This document shows positions 1 to 7,294 of a stretch of DNA of 8,717 bases, piece by piece (the stretch's first letter is position 1; each line of letters begins with the position of its first letter). The position numbers were made by a program, and so were the translations under genes. The stretch covers positions 1-8,717 of the forward strand of contig JAHIVS010000082.1 of NCBI GenBank assembly GCA_018816605.1, read 5' to 3'. A model generated the notes under the pieces. That model was not told the origin of the DNA, ran no database searches, and worked only from the letters and a program-made list of their open reading frames with translations. The DNA comes from Pseudomonadota bacterium (GTDB lineage Bacteria > Desulfobacterota > Desulfobacteria > Desulfobacterales > Desulfobacteraceae).

Positions 1-2
1 GC

Positions 3-749
3 ATCTATCATAAAAATCTGATGCCGGTCATCCATGTGACGGCTGATGTGGCAGGTGCCAAGGAAAGCCCGGTCTATGCCATCCTGGAGATGTGGAAAAA
101 AATCGAGGCCATTACAACGCCCGAAGGGTACGGCATTGTTCAGCACACGGCAGGCCTGCCGGAAAGTGACCGGAATCTTTCCATGAAATGGGATGGGGAA
201 TGGCATATCACATACGAGGTATTTCGGGATCTGGGCCTGGCATTCGCCGTGGTCCTGGTTTTAATCTTTGTCCTGGTGGTCGGCTGGTTTCAGTCCTTTT
301 CGACTCCCTTTGTGATCATGGTGGCCATTCCCTTTTCCCTGATCGGGATTCTCCCGGCCCACTGGGCCATGGGCGCCTTTTTTACAGCCACCTCCATGAT
401 CGGTTTCATTGCAGGCGCCGGAATTGTGGTGCGCAATTCCATCATCCTGGTGGATTTTATTGAGCTGAGGATCGCCCAGGGAATGCCCCTGGACCAGGCG
501 GTCATTGATGCCGGGGCCGTCCGGTTCAGGCCCATGATGCTGACGGCTGCTGCCGTGGTGGTGGGCGCATCTGTCATTCTCTTTGACCCGATTTTCCAGG
601 GGCTTGCCATATCGCTTATGGCAGGAGAGGTGGCATCCCTGCTGTTTTCACGAATGGCGATCCCGATTCTGTATTTCATGGACAAACGCTGGGAAACGGC
701 CCATCTGCACCCTGGAATCAAAAAGGCAGACTCCGGACAAGGCAGTTGA
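3..749 (+). CDS. RND efflux transporter permease subunit, C-terminal part (partial)
   Basis: This is the C-terminal portion of an inner-membrane RND (resistance-nodulation-division, AcrB-like) proton-driven efflux permease. The reading frame is open from the window edge, so the true start lies upstream. About 249 residues remain of a protein that is usually about 1000-1100 aa. Visible parts are a short stretch of periplasmic porter domain, then hydrophobic segments starting at [19 protein letters not shown]. These are followed by the family's conserved loop with [13 protein letters not shown] and the [16 protein letters not shown] segment. A final helix ends in [10 protein letters not shown]. 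The family pairs with a periplasmic adaptor (not in this window) and a TolC-type channel, which here begins 22 nt downstream. Substrate cannot be told from this fragment. Family assignment is firm; the subclass is not. Confidence 0.93.
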   Translation: MYHKNLMPVIHVTADVAGAKESPVYAILEMWKKIEAITTPEGYGIVQHTAGLPESDRNLSMKWDGEWHITYEVFRDLGLAFAVVLVLIFVLVVGWFQSFSTPFVIMVAIPFSLIGILPAHWAMGAFFTATSMIGFIAGAGIVVRNSIILVDFIELRIAQGMPLDQAVIDAGAVRFRPMMLTAAAVVVGASVILFDPIFQGLAISLMAGEVASLLFSRMAIPILYFMDKRWETAHLHPGIKKADSGQGS

Positions 750-771
750 CCAAATAATTAAGGAAGAACCA

Positions 772-2187
772 ATGACACGACAATCAAATAAAGGGGTTTT
801 ACGGTGTGGGGCCAGAAGGCTTGGGATGGGAAGGGCTAGGACCCGTTGGACAATAATTGGCTGGATTCTGGCTGCAGGGTTGCTGGTATCCCCGGTTTGC
901 AGCCTGGCATCAGATCCGGTATCGGATCTGACGCTTTCCCGGGCGGTTGAAACCGCGCTTTCCAGTAATCCAGGGCTTCAGGCATCGGGCTTTGGCATCC
1001 TTTCCGCTCAGGAAAAGGTTATCCAGGCCCGTTCAGGTGCAATCCCCCAGGTTCAGCTCCAGGGACAGTCCAGCCGCACCACCAATCCCATGTGGGCCTT
1101 TGGAACCAAATTGAACCAGGAGTCCATCACAGCCGGCGATTTCGATCCCGCCCGGCTCAACCATCCCGACGGCATCACCAATTATTCGTCGGGCATTCTG
1201 GTTGCCTGGCCCGTGTATGACAGCGGCCAGACCTGGTATGGCCTTCAGCAGGCCCATCTGAATAAGGAGGCTGCAGCGTTTTTTGACGAACACACCCGGC
1301 AGCAGGTGATTGCCCAGACCATCACCGCCTATATCGGCGCCCTGTTTGCACGGGAAAACAAAAGGGTTATCCAGCAGATCTCGGAAACAGCGCGTTCCCA
1401 TCTGAAATTGGTACAATCCCGGTATGACGGGGGCTTTGTGGCAAAAAGCGATCTGCTCAGGGCCCAGGTCCAGATCGCTGACCTGGATCAGCAGCTGGCC
1501 GAGGCCAAAAGTCAGGTCGATATTGCCAAATGCCGGTTGAATGTTGCCATGGGGGTTGGCGGAGAGGCGACCTACGCCCTGTCAAGCCCCCTTGAGGCAG
1601 GAGATCCCATCTCCGGCAGTCTGGACACCTGGATTTCGACAGCCCTGTCCAACAGGCCGGATCTCAAGCACCTGGCATTTCAGCAACAGATTGCCCAAAA
1701 AGAGATAGACAAATCCAGGGCATCCCGTAATCCATCGGTGAATCTGACAGGAAATTATGAGATCAATTCCGAGGAGTTTGATGATTCGGCAACCAACTAT
1801 ACCATTGGGGCCGTTGTCTCCATGCCCCTGTTTACCGGCGGACGGATCTCGGCAAAAATACGGGAGGCACAAATTAATCTCAAGCAGACCCAGGCCATGC
1901 TCAGGGGCATGGAACAGCAGATCTGCGGGGAAGCCCGCCAGGCTTTTTTCAATGCCCAGAGCGCCTGGGAGCGGATTCAAGTAAACCAGGCAGCCGTGGG
2001 TCAGTCAAAAGAGTCTTTGCGCATCGTTAAAAACCGGTATAACAGCGGCCTGTTCACCATTACCGATCTTCTGGATGCACAACTCATGGTTCAGCAGAGT
2101 CTGACCCGTAAAATTAAGGCTGTCCACGATTACAGGTTGGCGGCAACCCGTCTTGCCCTGGCAGCCGGAACCATTGATCCGCCATGA
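772..2187 (+). CDS. TolC family outer-membrane efflux protein
   Basis: This is a 471-aa outer-membrane channel protein expected to form a trimeric beta-barrel plus alpha-helical tunnel that completes the RND pump encoded just upstream. A basic N-terminus followed by a hydrophobic stretch (about residues 26-42) and a likely cleavage near SLA-SD (about residue 46) looks like a Sec signal peptide. Two outer-membrane efflux repeats follow, roughly residues 52-245 and 265-465. Typical signatures are LTLSRAVETALSSNPGL at the mature N-terminus, RYDGGFVAKSDLLRAQ in the first repeat and RYNSGLFTITDLLDAQ in the second. The start at 772 is chosen for its AAGGA site (760-764, spacing 7). An in-frame ATG at 826 behind AGAAGG would give a shorter, more typical signal peptide and remains possible. 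The stop overlaps the next gene's start. Confidence 0.93.
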   Translation: MTRQSNKGVLRCGARRLGMGRARTRWTIIGWILAAGLLVSPVCSLASDPVSDLTLSRAVETALSSNPGLQASGFGILSAQEKVIQARSGAIPQVQLQGQSSRTTNPMWAFGTKLNQESITAGDFDPARLNHPDGITNYSSGILVAWPVYDSGQTWYGLQQAHLNKEAAAFFDEHTRQQVIAQTITAYIGALFARENKRVIQQISETARSHLKLVQSRYDGGFVAKSDLLRAQVQIADLDQQLAEAKSQVDIAKCRLNVAMGVGGEATYALSSPLEAGDPISGSLDTWISTALSNRPDLKHLAFQQQIAQKEIDKSRASRNPSVNLTGNYEINSEEFDDSATNYTIGAVVSMPLFTGGRISAKIREAQINLKQTQAMLRGMEQQICGEARQAFFNAQSAWERIQVNQAAVGQSKESLRIVKNRYNSGLFTITDLLDAQLMVQQSLTRKIKAVHDYRLAATRLALAAGTIDPP

Positions 2188-3950
2188 AATCGGCCTCTTC
2201 CTCAACACTTCCTGTTCGGAAGATTCCCCTGCGCGTCAAATTGTTTCCTTTTTTGAAATGGGTTAATCTTGTCAACAAAAGATCGTTGCGGGCAGATCTT
2301 GCCGCAGGGCTCACCGGTGCCTTTATCGTACTGCCCCAGGGGGTTTCCTTTGCAATGATTGCCGGGCTTCCGGCTGAATACGGGCTTTATACCGCCATCA
2401 TTCCGCCGATCATCGCAGCTCTTTTCGGTTCCTCCCTGCATTTGATCAGCGGACCGACCACAGCCCTTTCCATCATTGTCTTTTCCACGATCAGCCCTTT
2501 GGTGGAACCCGGTTCCGCGGGCTATATCAGCCTGGTTCTGACCCTGACCTTTCTTGCCGGCGTTTTTCAGCTGGCCTTTGGCCTTGCCCGGCTCGGCACG
2601 GTGCTCAATTTTGTTTCCCATTCGGTTATTGTCGGATTCACGGCAGGTGCAGCCCTTCTCATTGCAACCGGTCAGATCAAATATGCAATGGGGATAAATA
2701 TCCCCAACGGGTCTTCATTTTTGACCAGCTGGTCTGTTATCATCAACTCCTTTGGCATGGCCAATGGCTATGAATTGACCGTTGCCGGGATAACCCTTGT
2801 CTGCGGTGCAGGGTTAAAGGCATACCGGCCCCGGTGGCCAGGTCTTCTCATTGCCCTGATCCTCGGCAGTCTGTTTTCTGTTGTCATCCAGGGAGATGCC
2901 AATGGGGTAAGATTTCTCGGTCCCCTGCCAGGCCGTCTCCCGCCGCTTTCAAGGCCGGATTTGGCATTTGATACGATCCGGATGCTGGGACCGGGGGCAC
3001 TGGCCATCGCCCTTCTCGGGCTGATCGAGGCCTCGTCCATTGCCAGGGCCATAACCGTGCAGTCCAAGCAGCACATCAACGGGAACCAGGAATTTATCGG
3101 CCAGGGACTTTCCAATATTGCGGGCAGTTTTTTTTCCGGGTATGCAAGTTCCGGGTCCTTTACCCGGTCCGGCGTTAATTACGACTCAGGGGCCATCACC
3201 CCCCTTTCCAGCATTTTTTCAGCCCTTTTCCTCTTGGGAATTATTCTGCTGGTGGCTCCCTTGACCGTCTGGCTACCCTTATCCGCCATGGGGAGTGTCA
3301 TTCTGATTGTGGCATTCAAATTGGTCGATATCCGCCATATCCGGGAAATTTTAAAAACCAGTCCGTCCGAATCCTTTGTGCTTTTGGCCACCTTCGGCGG
3401 CACGCTTTTGTTTCAAATTGAGTTTGCCATTTATTCGGGTGTTTTTCTTTCCCTTGCCCTCTATCTGACGCGGATGTCCCACCCCCATATCTATTCCCTT
3501 GTTCCAGACCCCGAAGGCCCCAGGCGCCCCATGAAGGATATTGTCAGTGACGCGCTTCCCGAATGCCCCCAGCTGAAAATCATCCGGATCGACGGTTCCT
3601 TGTTTTTCGGGGCGGCCAACCATGTTTCGGAAATCTTTGAAGAGATGGACAGCGATGACCCGAAGCACCTGCTGATTGTGGGGTCCGGGATCAGTTATAT
3701 TGATATATCCGGTGCCATGATGCTGGTCCAGGAAGCGCAAAGACGAAGGTCCCTGGGAAAAAATCTGTATCTTTGCCGGCTGGGTCAGGAAGTCCGAAGT
3801 TTTCTTTCCCTGGGAGGATTCCTCCATGACATCCAGGAGGCCCATATTTTTGATTCAAAACAGGCGGCTATTTCCGAAATTGTTTCCCGGCTGGATCTGG
3901 CTGTCTGCCGATCCTGTCCCCATAAAATTTTCAACGAGTGTCCCATTTAA
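2184..3950 (+). CDS. SulP family inorganic anion transporter with C-terminal STAS domain
   Basis: This is a 588-aa inner-membrane transporter of the SulP/SLC26 family, whose members move sulfate, bicarbonate or other anions. The signature region is at the N-terminus: RADLAAGLTGAFIVLPQGVSFAMIAGLP, then AEYGLYTAIIPPI and the ISGPTTALS segment. About a dozen hydrophobic segments run to around residue 430. The cytoplasmic STAS domain follows at about 455-565 and contains IIRIDGSLFFGAANHV and ISYIDISGAMML. The ATG overlaps the TolC stop (ATGA), which points to translational coupling. The protein ends in a cysteine cluster, C575-x2-C578-x7-C586, beyond the STAS fold. The substrate cannot be read from the sequence. 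Sulfate is tempting if the host is a sulfate reducer, but that is inference. Confidence 0.94.
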   Translation: MKSASSSTLPVRKIPLRVKLFPFLKWVNLVNKRSLRADLAAGLTGAFIVLPQGVSFAMIAGLPAEYGLYTAIIPPIIAALFGSSLHLISGPTTALSIIVFSTISPLVEPGSAGYISLVLTLTFLAGVFQLAFGLARLGTVLNFVSHSVIVGFTAGAALLIATGQIKYAMGINIPNGSSFLTSWSVIINSFGMANGYELTVAGITLVCGAGLKAYRPRWPGLLIALILGSLFSVVIQGDANGVRFLGPLPGRLPPLSRPDLAFDTIRMLGPGALAIALLGLIEASSIARAITVQSKQHINGNQEFIGQGLSNIAGSFFSGYASSGSFTRSGVNYDSGAITPLSSIFSALFLLGIILLVAPLTVWLPLSAMGSVILIVAFKLVDIRHIREILKTSPSESFVLLATFGGTLLFQIEFAIYSGVFLSLALYLTRMSHPHIYSLVPDPEGPRRPMKDIVSDALPECPQLKIIRIDGSLFFGAANHVSEIFEEMDSDDPKHLLIVGSGISYIDISGAMMLVQEAQRRRSLGKNLYLCRLGQEVRSFLSLGGFLHDIQEAHIFDSKQAAISEIVSRLDLAVCRSCPHKIFNECPI

Positions 3951-4045
3951 AATGTTCCATTAAAAAAATCGACGTTTTCAAAATTTCTTCACAATGGCCA
4001 TGTTATTTTCCTAGTGGGTAAACAATAAAAAAAAATGGCCTGGCA

Positions 4046-4733
4046 ATGAAGGATAAAGAACACCCTAATTTTATTGAAAAACAGAATCAATGGCTGCCAC
4101 GCCTGGCAACCATTTTTTCATGTTGTCCCACGAAGCCATTTCCTGTGAGGGGGCAGACCTCTGGGGAATCCCTCTCCTGGATGATGGGGTTTCCGCTTGT
4201 GCTGGTTTTTCTGGGAATCTCGCTGGAATACAGCGGTTTTGATGTCTGGTGGATTTCCCGTTTCCACGATGTCGATACCCAGTCCTGGCCATTTCGGGAT
4301 CACGTGTTATCCATGGATGGGGAAGGCGTTTCGACATGGGGATCGCCCTGCTGTGGCTGCTGGTTTATATTTCAGCTTTTTTTTTGCTCCGATCAAAAAA
4401 TTTAAAAAAATTTTGATCTATTTCCTGATCGTGACAGCTGTCGACCCTTTGATCGTGGGGGCTGGAAAACAGCTCACCCATATCTACACGCCCTGGGATC
4501 TGGCACTATTTTCCGGCACCCTGCCCTAAATTAGCGTCTTTGATTCGGTACCCAGGGGACTGCCTGTTGGGCAGGCCTTCCCGGCGGGCCATGCTGCCGG
4601 AGGCTATGCCTTTTTCAGCCTGTACTTTGTACTCAGAACCCTTGCGCCCTGGTACAAAAAAGCTGGATTTGCCTTCGGACTGACGCTGGGTCTCATATTT
4701 GGCATGGGCCAGCAGGTGAGGGGAGCACATTTC
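4046..4733 (+). pseudogene. PAP2-family membrane phosphatase, broken by two frameshifts and a nonsense codon
   Basis: This is the remnant of a PAP2 (type 2 phosphatidic acid phosphatase) membrane enzyme of the sort that removes phosphate from lipid or isoprenoid phosphates. Reading across three frames gives a coherent protein. One frame runs 4046 to about 4320. A second runs 4321 to about 4410 (DMGIALLWLLVYISAFFLL, a clear membrane helix). A third continues from there to the sulfatase part. Both shifts fit a one-base loss in a homopolymer, G4 at 4319-4322 and an A-run within 4395-4410. A TAA at 4527-4529 replaces what is probably a Tyr codon (GTLP-stop-ISVFD). Family motifs survive: KQLTHIYTPWDL resembles the first PAP2 motif, FPAGHAAGGYAFF is the PSGH-type motif, and QQVRGAHF begins the third. 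The third motif is then cut off, losing the expected downstream Asp and last helices. The start codon has no convincing ribosome-binding site. Confidence 0.85.
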
Positions 4734-5789
4734 CCCGGCTCGGCCTTCCTTTTTCTGGATCAATTCCAGCAGACGCTTTCCGATAGATTAAAAGACCAGG
4801 TTACAGGAAAAAATGGCCACTACCCCGGTCAGGGCTTATACAACATTGCCAGGCGCATTGAAGAAGAACAAGCGCCCCACAAACTCAATGTGATTCTGAT
4901 TTCGGTGGAGAGCCTGAGTGCAAGCTTCCTCAGCCGTTTTGGGGAACAAAAACATATCACCCCCTTTATGGATGACTGGTTTAAAAAAGGAAAACTTTTT
5001 ACAAATTTTTATGCCACCGGCACCAGAACCGTCAGAGGGCTTGAGGCCATTCCCCTTTCCATTCCTCCGACACCGGGGCGTTCCATTGTAAAACGACCGG
5101 ATAACGACCATATGTATAGTCTGGGCAAAGTATTCAAGGACAAGGGATATGATACGGCCTTTCTTTACGGGGGACGCGGATATTTTGATAATATGAACAC
5201 CTTTTTTTCAGGAAACGGATATCGCATTGTGGACCAAACCGGTTTTAGGGATAAAGAGGTCTCTTTTAAAAATGCCTGGGGTGTTTCAGATGAAGATCTT
5301 TACGACCGTGCCATTTATGAAGCAAATGGGGTGTATGATTCAAAAAAACCATTTTTTTTCCATATCATGACCACCAGCAATCACCCGCCCTTTACCTATC
5401 CAAAGGGGAAAATTGACCTGCCCCCCGGAGAGATTGATCGGCTTTCAAGCCAGAGGGATCTGGCTCCCACCCTGCTGGCGTTGCTTCATTTTTCATATGA
5501 TAATTTTTTTTTTGGGAAAAACATTCTGGCCCGGGATTTTAAGGAAAGGGCGTTTATTGCAAACTACCAGAAACTTGGGATATTAAGCGGTGGAGAACTT
5601 CTGATCCTGTCACCGGGAAAAGAAATCGCTCTCATGGAGATGGCCGCCAAGAGACCCTCCCCTAAAAAAATACAAAATTCCTCTCCCCTTGTTAAAGAAT
5701 TAATGTCATATTATCAGGGTGCGGATTATGTGCTGGGCAACAGATTAAACCGATGGGCCGACAACCGTACAAATGTCGCGGCAAACTGA
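4734..5789 (+). pseudogene. LTA synthase-like (sulfatase-fold) phosphoglycerol/phosphoethanolamine transferase remnant
   Basis: The segment encodes part of an LtaS-like transferase, an alkaline-phosphatase/sulfatase-fold enzyme that moves a headgroup from a phospholipid to an acceptor and releases diacylglycerol. It is in frame with the preceding PAP2 remnant, and an ATG at 4704 opens a 361-residue frame. Numbering from that Met, KLNVILISVESLSASFL carries the metal-ligand Glu69, TGTRTVRGLEA the probable nucleophile Thr109, and TTSNHPPFTYP the substrate-side His227. Two large losses make it a pseudogene. The N-terminal membrane helices are absent. At about residue 243 (near 5430) the chain jumps from KGKIDLPPGE to IDRLSSQRDLAPTLL, skipping roughly 75-80 residues that normally hold the metal-binding Asp-His pair. 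The C-terminus (LVKELMSYYQGADYVL) is family-like. Catalysis seems impossible. Expression of a truncated product cannot be excluded. Confidence 0.85.
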
Positions 5790-5811
5790 TATTTTTTATA
5801 AGGAAATTAAG

Positions 5812-6171
5812 ATGTCCCCCCAAAAACCAACAGGCCTTTTGCGTATTATAAAGGCGGCAGGATATTCATTTGCCGGCTTCAAAGCCGCCTGGAGCCATGA
5901 AGCTGCATTCCGGCAGGAGCTGATGGGCCTGGCCGTGGTAATACCCCTTGGGCTTTTTCTAGGGCAAAACGGAATTGAAAGGGCGGTGTTGATATCATCC
6001 CCAATGATCGTGATTTTAACGGAGCTTATAAACTCAGCCATTGAGGCGGTTGTAGACCGGATAGGGCCTGAACGTCACCTGCTGGCAAAGCGGGCAAAGG
6101 ATCTTGGATCTGCAGCTGTGTTTGTCAGTATCGTCATTGTGATCATTGTCTGGGTGCTCGTTCTCATTTAG
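5812..6171 (+). CDS. dgkA: Diacylglycerol kinase (DgkA type)
   Basis: This is a 119-aa integral membrane kinase of the small prokaryotic DgkA family (E. coli protein 121 aa). It phosphorylates diacylglycerol to phosphatidic acid in the inner membrane with ATP. The core signature ELINSAIEAVVDRIG is intact (Glu71, Asn74, Glu78), as are the AAFRQE motif with Glu35 and RAKDLGSAAV with Asp97. Three hydrophobic segments lie at about residues 37-50, 56-70 and 100-119. The start at 5812 has an AAGGA site (5800-5804, spacing 7) and matches the family length; an upstream in-frame ATG at 5773 lies inside the preceding pseudogene. The gene begins 22 nt after the LTA synthase-like remnant. It would normally recycle the diacylglycerol that such transferases release. 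It appears fully intact. Confidence 0.96.
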   Translation: MSPQKPTGLLRIIKAAGYSFAGFKAAWSHEAAFRQELMGLAVVIPLGLFLGQNGIERAVLISSPMIVILTELINSAIEAVVDRIGPERHLLAKRAKDLGSAAVFVSIVIVIIVWVLVLI

Positions 6172-6251
6172 GGGTGGTATTTTATAGGCACGCGGGCATA
6201 ATCCGGAAATGTTGCTATGACCATTCCCATTGTAGGATGGGCCGGCCATGC

Positions 6252-6287
6252 AACGGCGAACGTATGAAATTGGAGGCCGTTTTTTTT
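6252..6287 (+). terminator. Possible intrinsic terminator after dgkA
   Basis: A six-base stem AACGGC (6252-6257) pairs with GCCGTT (6276-6281), the second arm running straight into eight T residues (6280-6287). The loop is long (18 nt), so the structure is weaker than a classical terminator. It lies about 80 nt after the dgkA stop, in the 136-nt gap before the convergent minus-strand gene, where a terminator is expected. A competing GAGGC/GCCTC pairing spans the same T-run. Confidence 0.4.
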
Positions 6288-6307
6288 AAGCGCCTCACCC
6301 CATTTCC

Positions 6308-7102
6308 CTATGCCGGGTCTTCCATCAGGCTGTTGACCCGGTCAAAATACCGGCCCAGGGTTTCCGGGGAATGGGAGTCAGACCCCATCACAATGGGTAT
6401 GCCCCGTTTAACGGCAGACCGGATGATCCAGGGGCTCGGATAGGCCGTTTTTGCCGGATGGTTCAGGCCGGAGGTGTTGATTTCCATTTTAAGGTGGTGG
6501 GTTTTCAGCAGATCAAGGGTCTGTTCAATAAGAGCCTGATGCCAGGAATCTGCTTCATCGAAATCCGGATTGGCCCCATTGTTTTTTTTGATCACATCCA
6601 GGTGGCCGGCAATGTCGAACCACTGGGTGGCGGCTGCCTGCTGGATGGTTTGGTAATAGTGTTGGTACAATGCCTTGATATCCCCTTTAAAGGCATAATC
6701 CAGGGTTTTTTTGAATTCTTTTTCATTGCCGTTTATCATGTAGTGGGCATCCTCCACAAGGATGCTGTGCACCGAGGCAATCAGAACATCCCAGTCCATG
6801 GCAAGGATATCTTCAATCCAGGTGGCAATCTGGGGGATGTACTCGATTTCAAGTCCCGTCAGGATGGTCAGCTTGTGGCCGTATTGCTGCCGGACCCGGT
6901 CAATTTCATTTCGATAGGCCACAAGTTTTTGTTTGTCCATGGCATACCGGGTTTTAAAGGGCAGGGGCATATGGTCGGTTATGGCAATGGTGTGCAGCCC
7001 CTTTCCCATGGCGGATTTTACAATGGTTTCAATGGTGCCGGTGCCGTCTGAATAGACTGAATGCATGTGTTGGTCCGAAAAAATATCTATGGGTGTCATC
7101 AT
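6308..7102 (-). CDS. PHP-family phosphoesterase, histidinol-phosphatase (HisJ/HisK-like)
   Basis: This is a cytoplasmic PHP-domain metal-dependent phosphoesterase of about 264 aa, most like histidinol-phosphatases that convert L-histidinol phosphate to histidinol. From the chosen Met the metal-binding motifs are DQHMHS (His12, His14), ITDH (Asp43, His44), GLEIEY (Glu85), SVH (His112), GHLD (His167, Asp169) and SDSHSP (Asp242, His244). This is a complete PHP set in the usual order. Length matches the family. The frame opens at GTG 7144, but a promoter-like element at 7148-7175 would place transcription start near 7141. The start is therefore taken at ATG 7102, or its neighbour 7099, behind a purine-rich GAAGAG. 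ATG 7132 is another option. No other his genes are nearby, so a different phosphate substrate is possible. It converges on dgkA and diverges from the TetR gene. Confidence 0.87.
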   Translation of the reverse strand: MMTPIDIFSDQHMHSVYSDGTGTIETIVKSAMGKGLHTIAITDHMPLPFKTRYAMDKQKLVAYRNEIDRVRQQYGHKLTILTGLEIEYIPQIATWIEDILAMDWDVLIASVHSILVEDAHYMINGNEKEFKKTLDYAFKGDIKALYQHYYQTIQQAAATQWFDIAGHLDVIKKNNGANPDFDEADSWHQALIEQTLDLLKTHHLKMEINTSGLNHPAKTAYPSPWIIRSAVKRGIPIVMGSDSHSPETLGRYFDRVNSLMEDPA

Positions 7103-7147
7103 CTTCTCTTCAGTGGTTAGGGTGAATTTCATCTTTGTATGCACATG

Positions 7148-7175
7148 AATATAAGCAAGGATGGGGCAGAATCAA
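7148..7175 (-). promoter_or_regulatory. Probable sigma70-type promoter of the PHP phosphatase gene
   Basis: Read on the minus strand, TTGATT (7175-7170) resembles a -35 box (4 of 6). After a 16-nt spacer, TATATT (7153-7148) resembles a -10 box (5 of 6). The predicted transcription start falls near 7141, leaving a leader of about 40 nt before ATG 7102. This makes the upstream GTG at 7144 unlikely as the true start. Confidence 0.5.
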
Positions 7176-7208
7176 TCCGGCCGGGACAACTTTATCCTTT
7201 ATCAGGGC

Positions 7209-7270
7209 TTGACTTTGTTTTTCTTTGTAAGTAAGTGTTACTTACCGACGTAAGCACCGGCTGATATGAA
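7209..7270 (+). promoter_or_regulatory. Candidate promoter region for the TetR / acyl-CoA synthetase operon
   Basis: Two overlapping possibilities are visible. TTGACT at 7209-7214 is a good -35 (5 of 6), but 17 nt downstream TAAGTG is a poor -10. Alternatively, TATGAA at 7265-7270 is a fair -10 (4 of 6) with a weak -35 TTACCG at 7242-7247, spacing 17. Either arrangement places the inverted-repeat operator on top of promoter elements, as expected for an autorepressing TetR protein. The choice between them cannot be made from sequence. Confidence 0.35.
7227..7254. promoter_or_regulatory. Putative TetR operator with three interlocking half-sites
   Basis: A perfect 19-bp inverted repeat, GTAAGTAAgtgTTACTTAC, occupies 7227-7245. 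Its right half also pairs with a further GTAAG at 7250-7254 (CTTAC-cgac-GTAAG), giving a second, overlapping repeat. The site ends 40 nt before the TetR start codon, in the divergent spacer with the PHP phosphatase gene. Palindromes of this size beside a tetR-type gene are commonly its own operator. That the neighbouring regulator binds here is inference. Confidence 0.7.
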
Positions 7271-7294
7271 TTTTTAAACTGAGACGGATATCCC

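Noticed and set aside
583..771. N-terminal extension of the TolC frame upstream of 772
   Set aside because: It lies within the RND permease coding sequence. The Met at 772 has a good ribosome-binding site and leads into a signal peptide.
898..900. Cys43 of the TolC-family protein as a lipoprotein anchor
   Set aside because: The preceding residues SPV do not fit a lipobox, which needs a small residue before Cys. An ordinary signal-peptidase site a few residues later fits better.
4197..4395. Plus-strand frame opening at ATG 4197 as a separate small gene
   Set aside because: Its first part is out of frame with the PAP2 sequence and looks random. Only the part after about 4400 carries PAP2 residues, so it is a by-product of the frameshifts.
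6226..6241. Small hairpin CCCAT-tgtagg-ATGGG between dgkA and the PHP gene
   Set aside because: It has only five base pairs and no T-run follows. The structure at 6252-6287 is a better terminator candidate.
6371..7051. Long plus-strand open frame (226 codons) opposite the PHP phosphatase gene
   Set aside because: It is antisense to a gene with a complete set of PHP metal motifs. Its translation resembles no protein family I recognise and it has no supporting ribosome-binding site.
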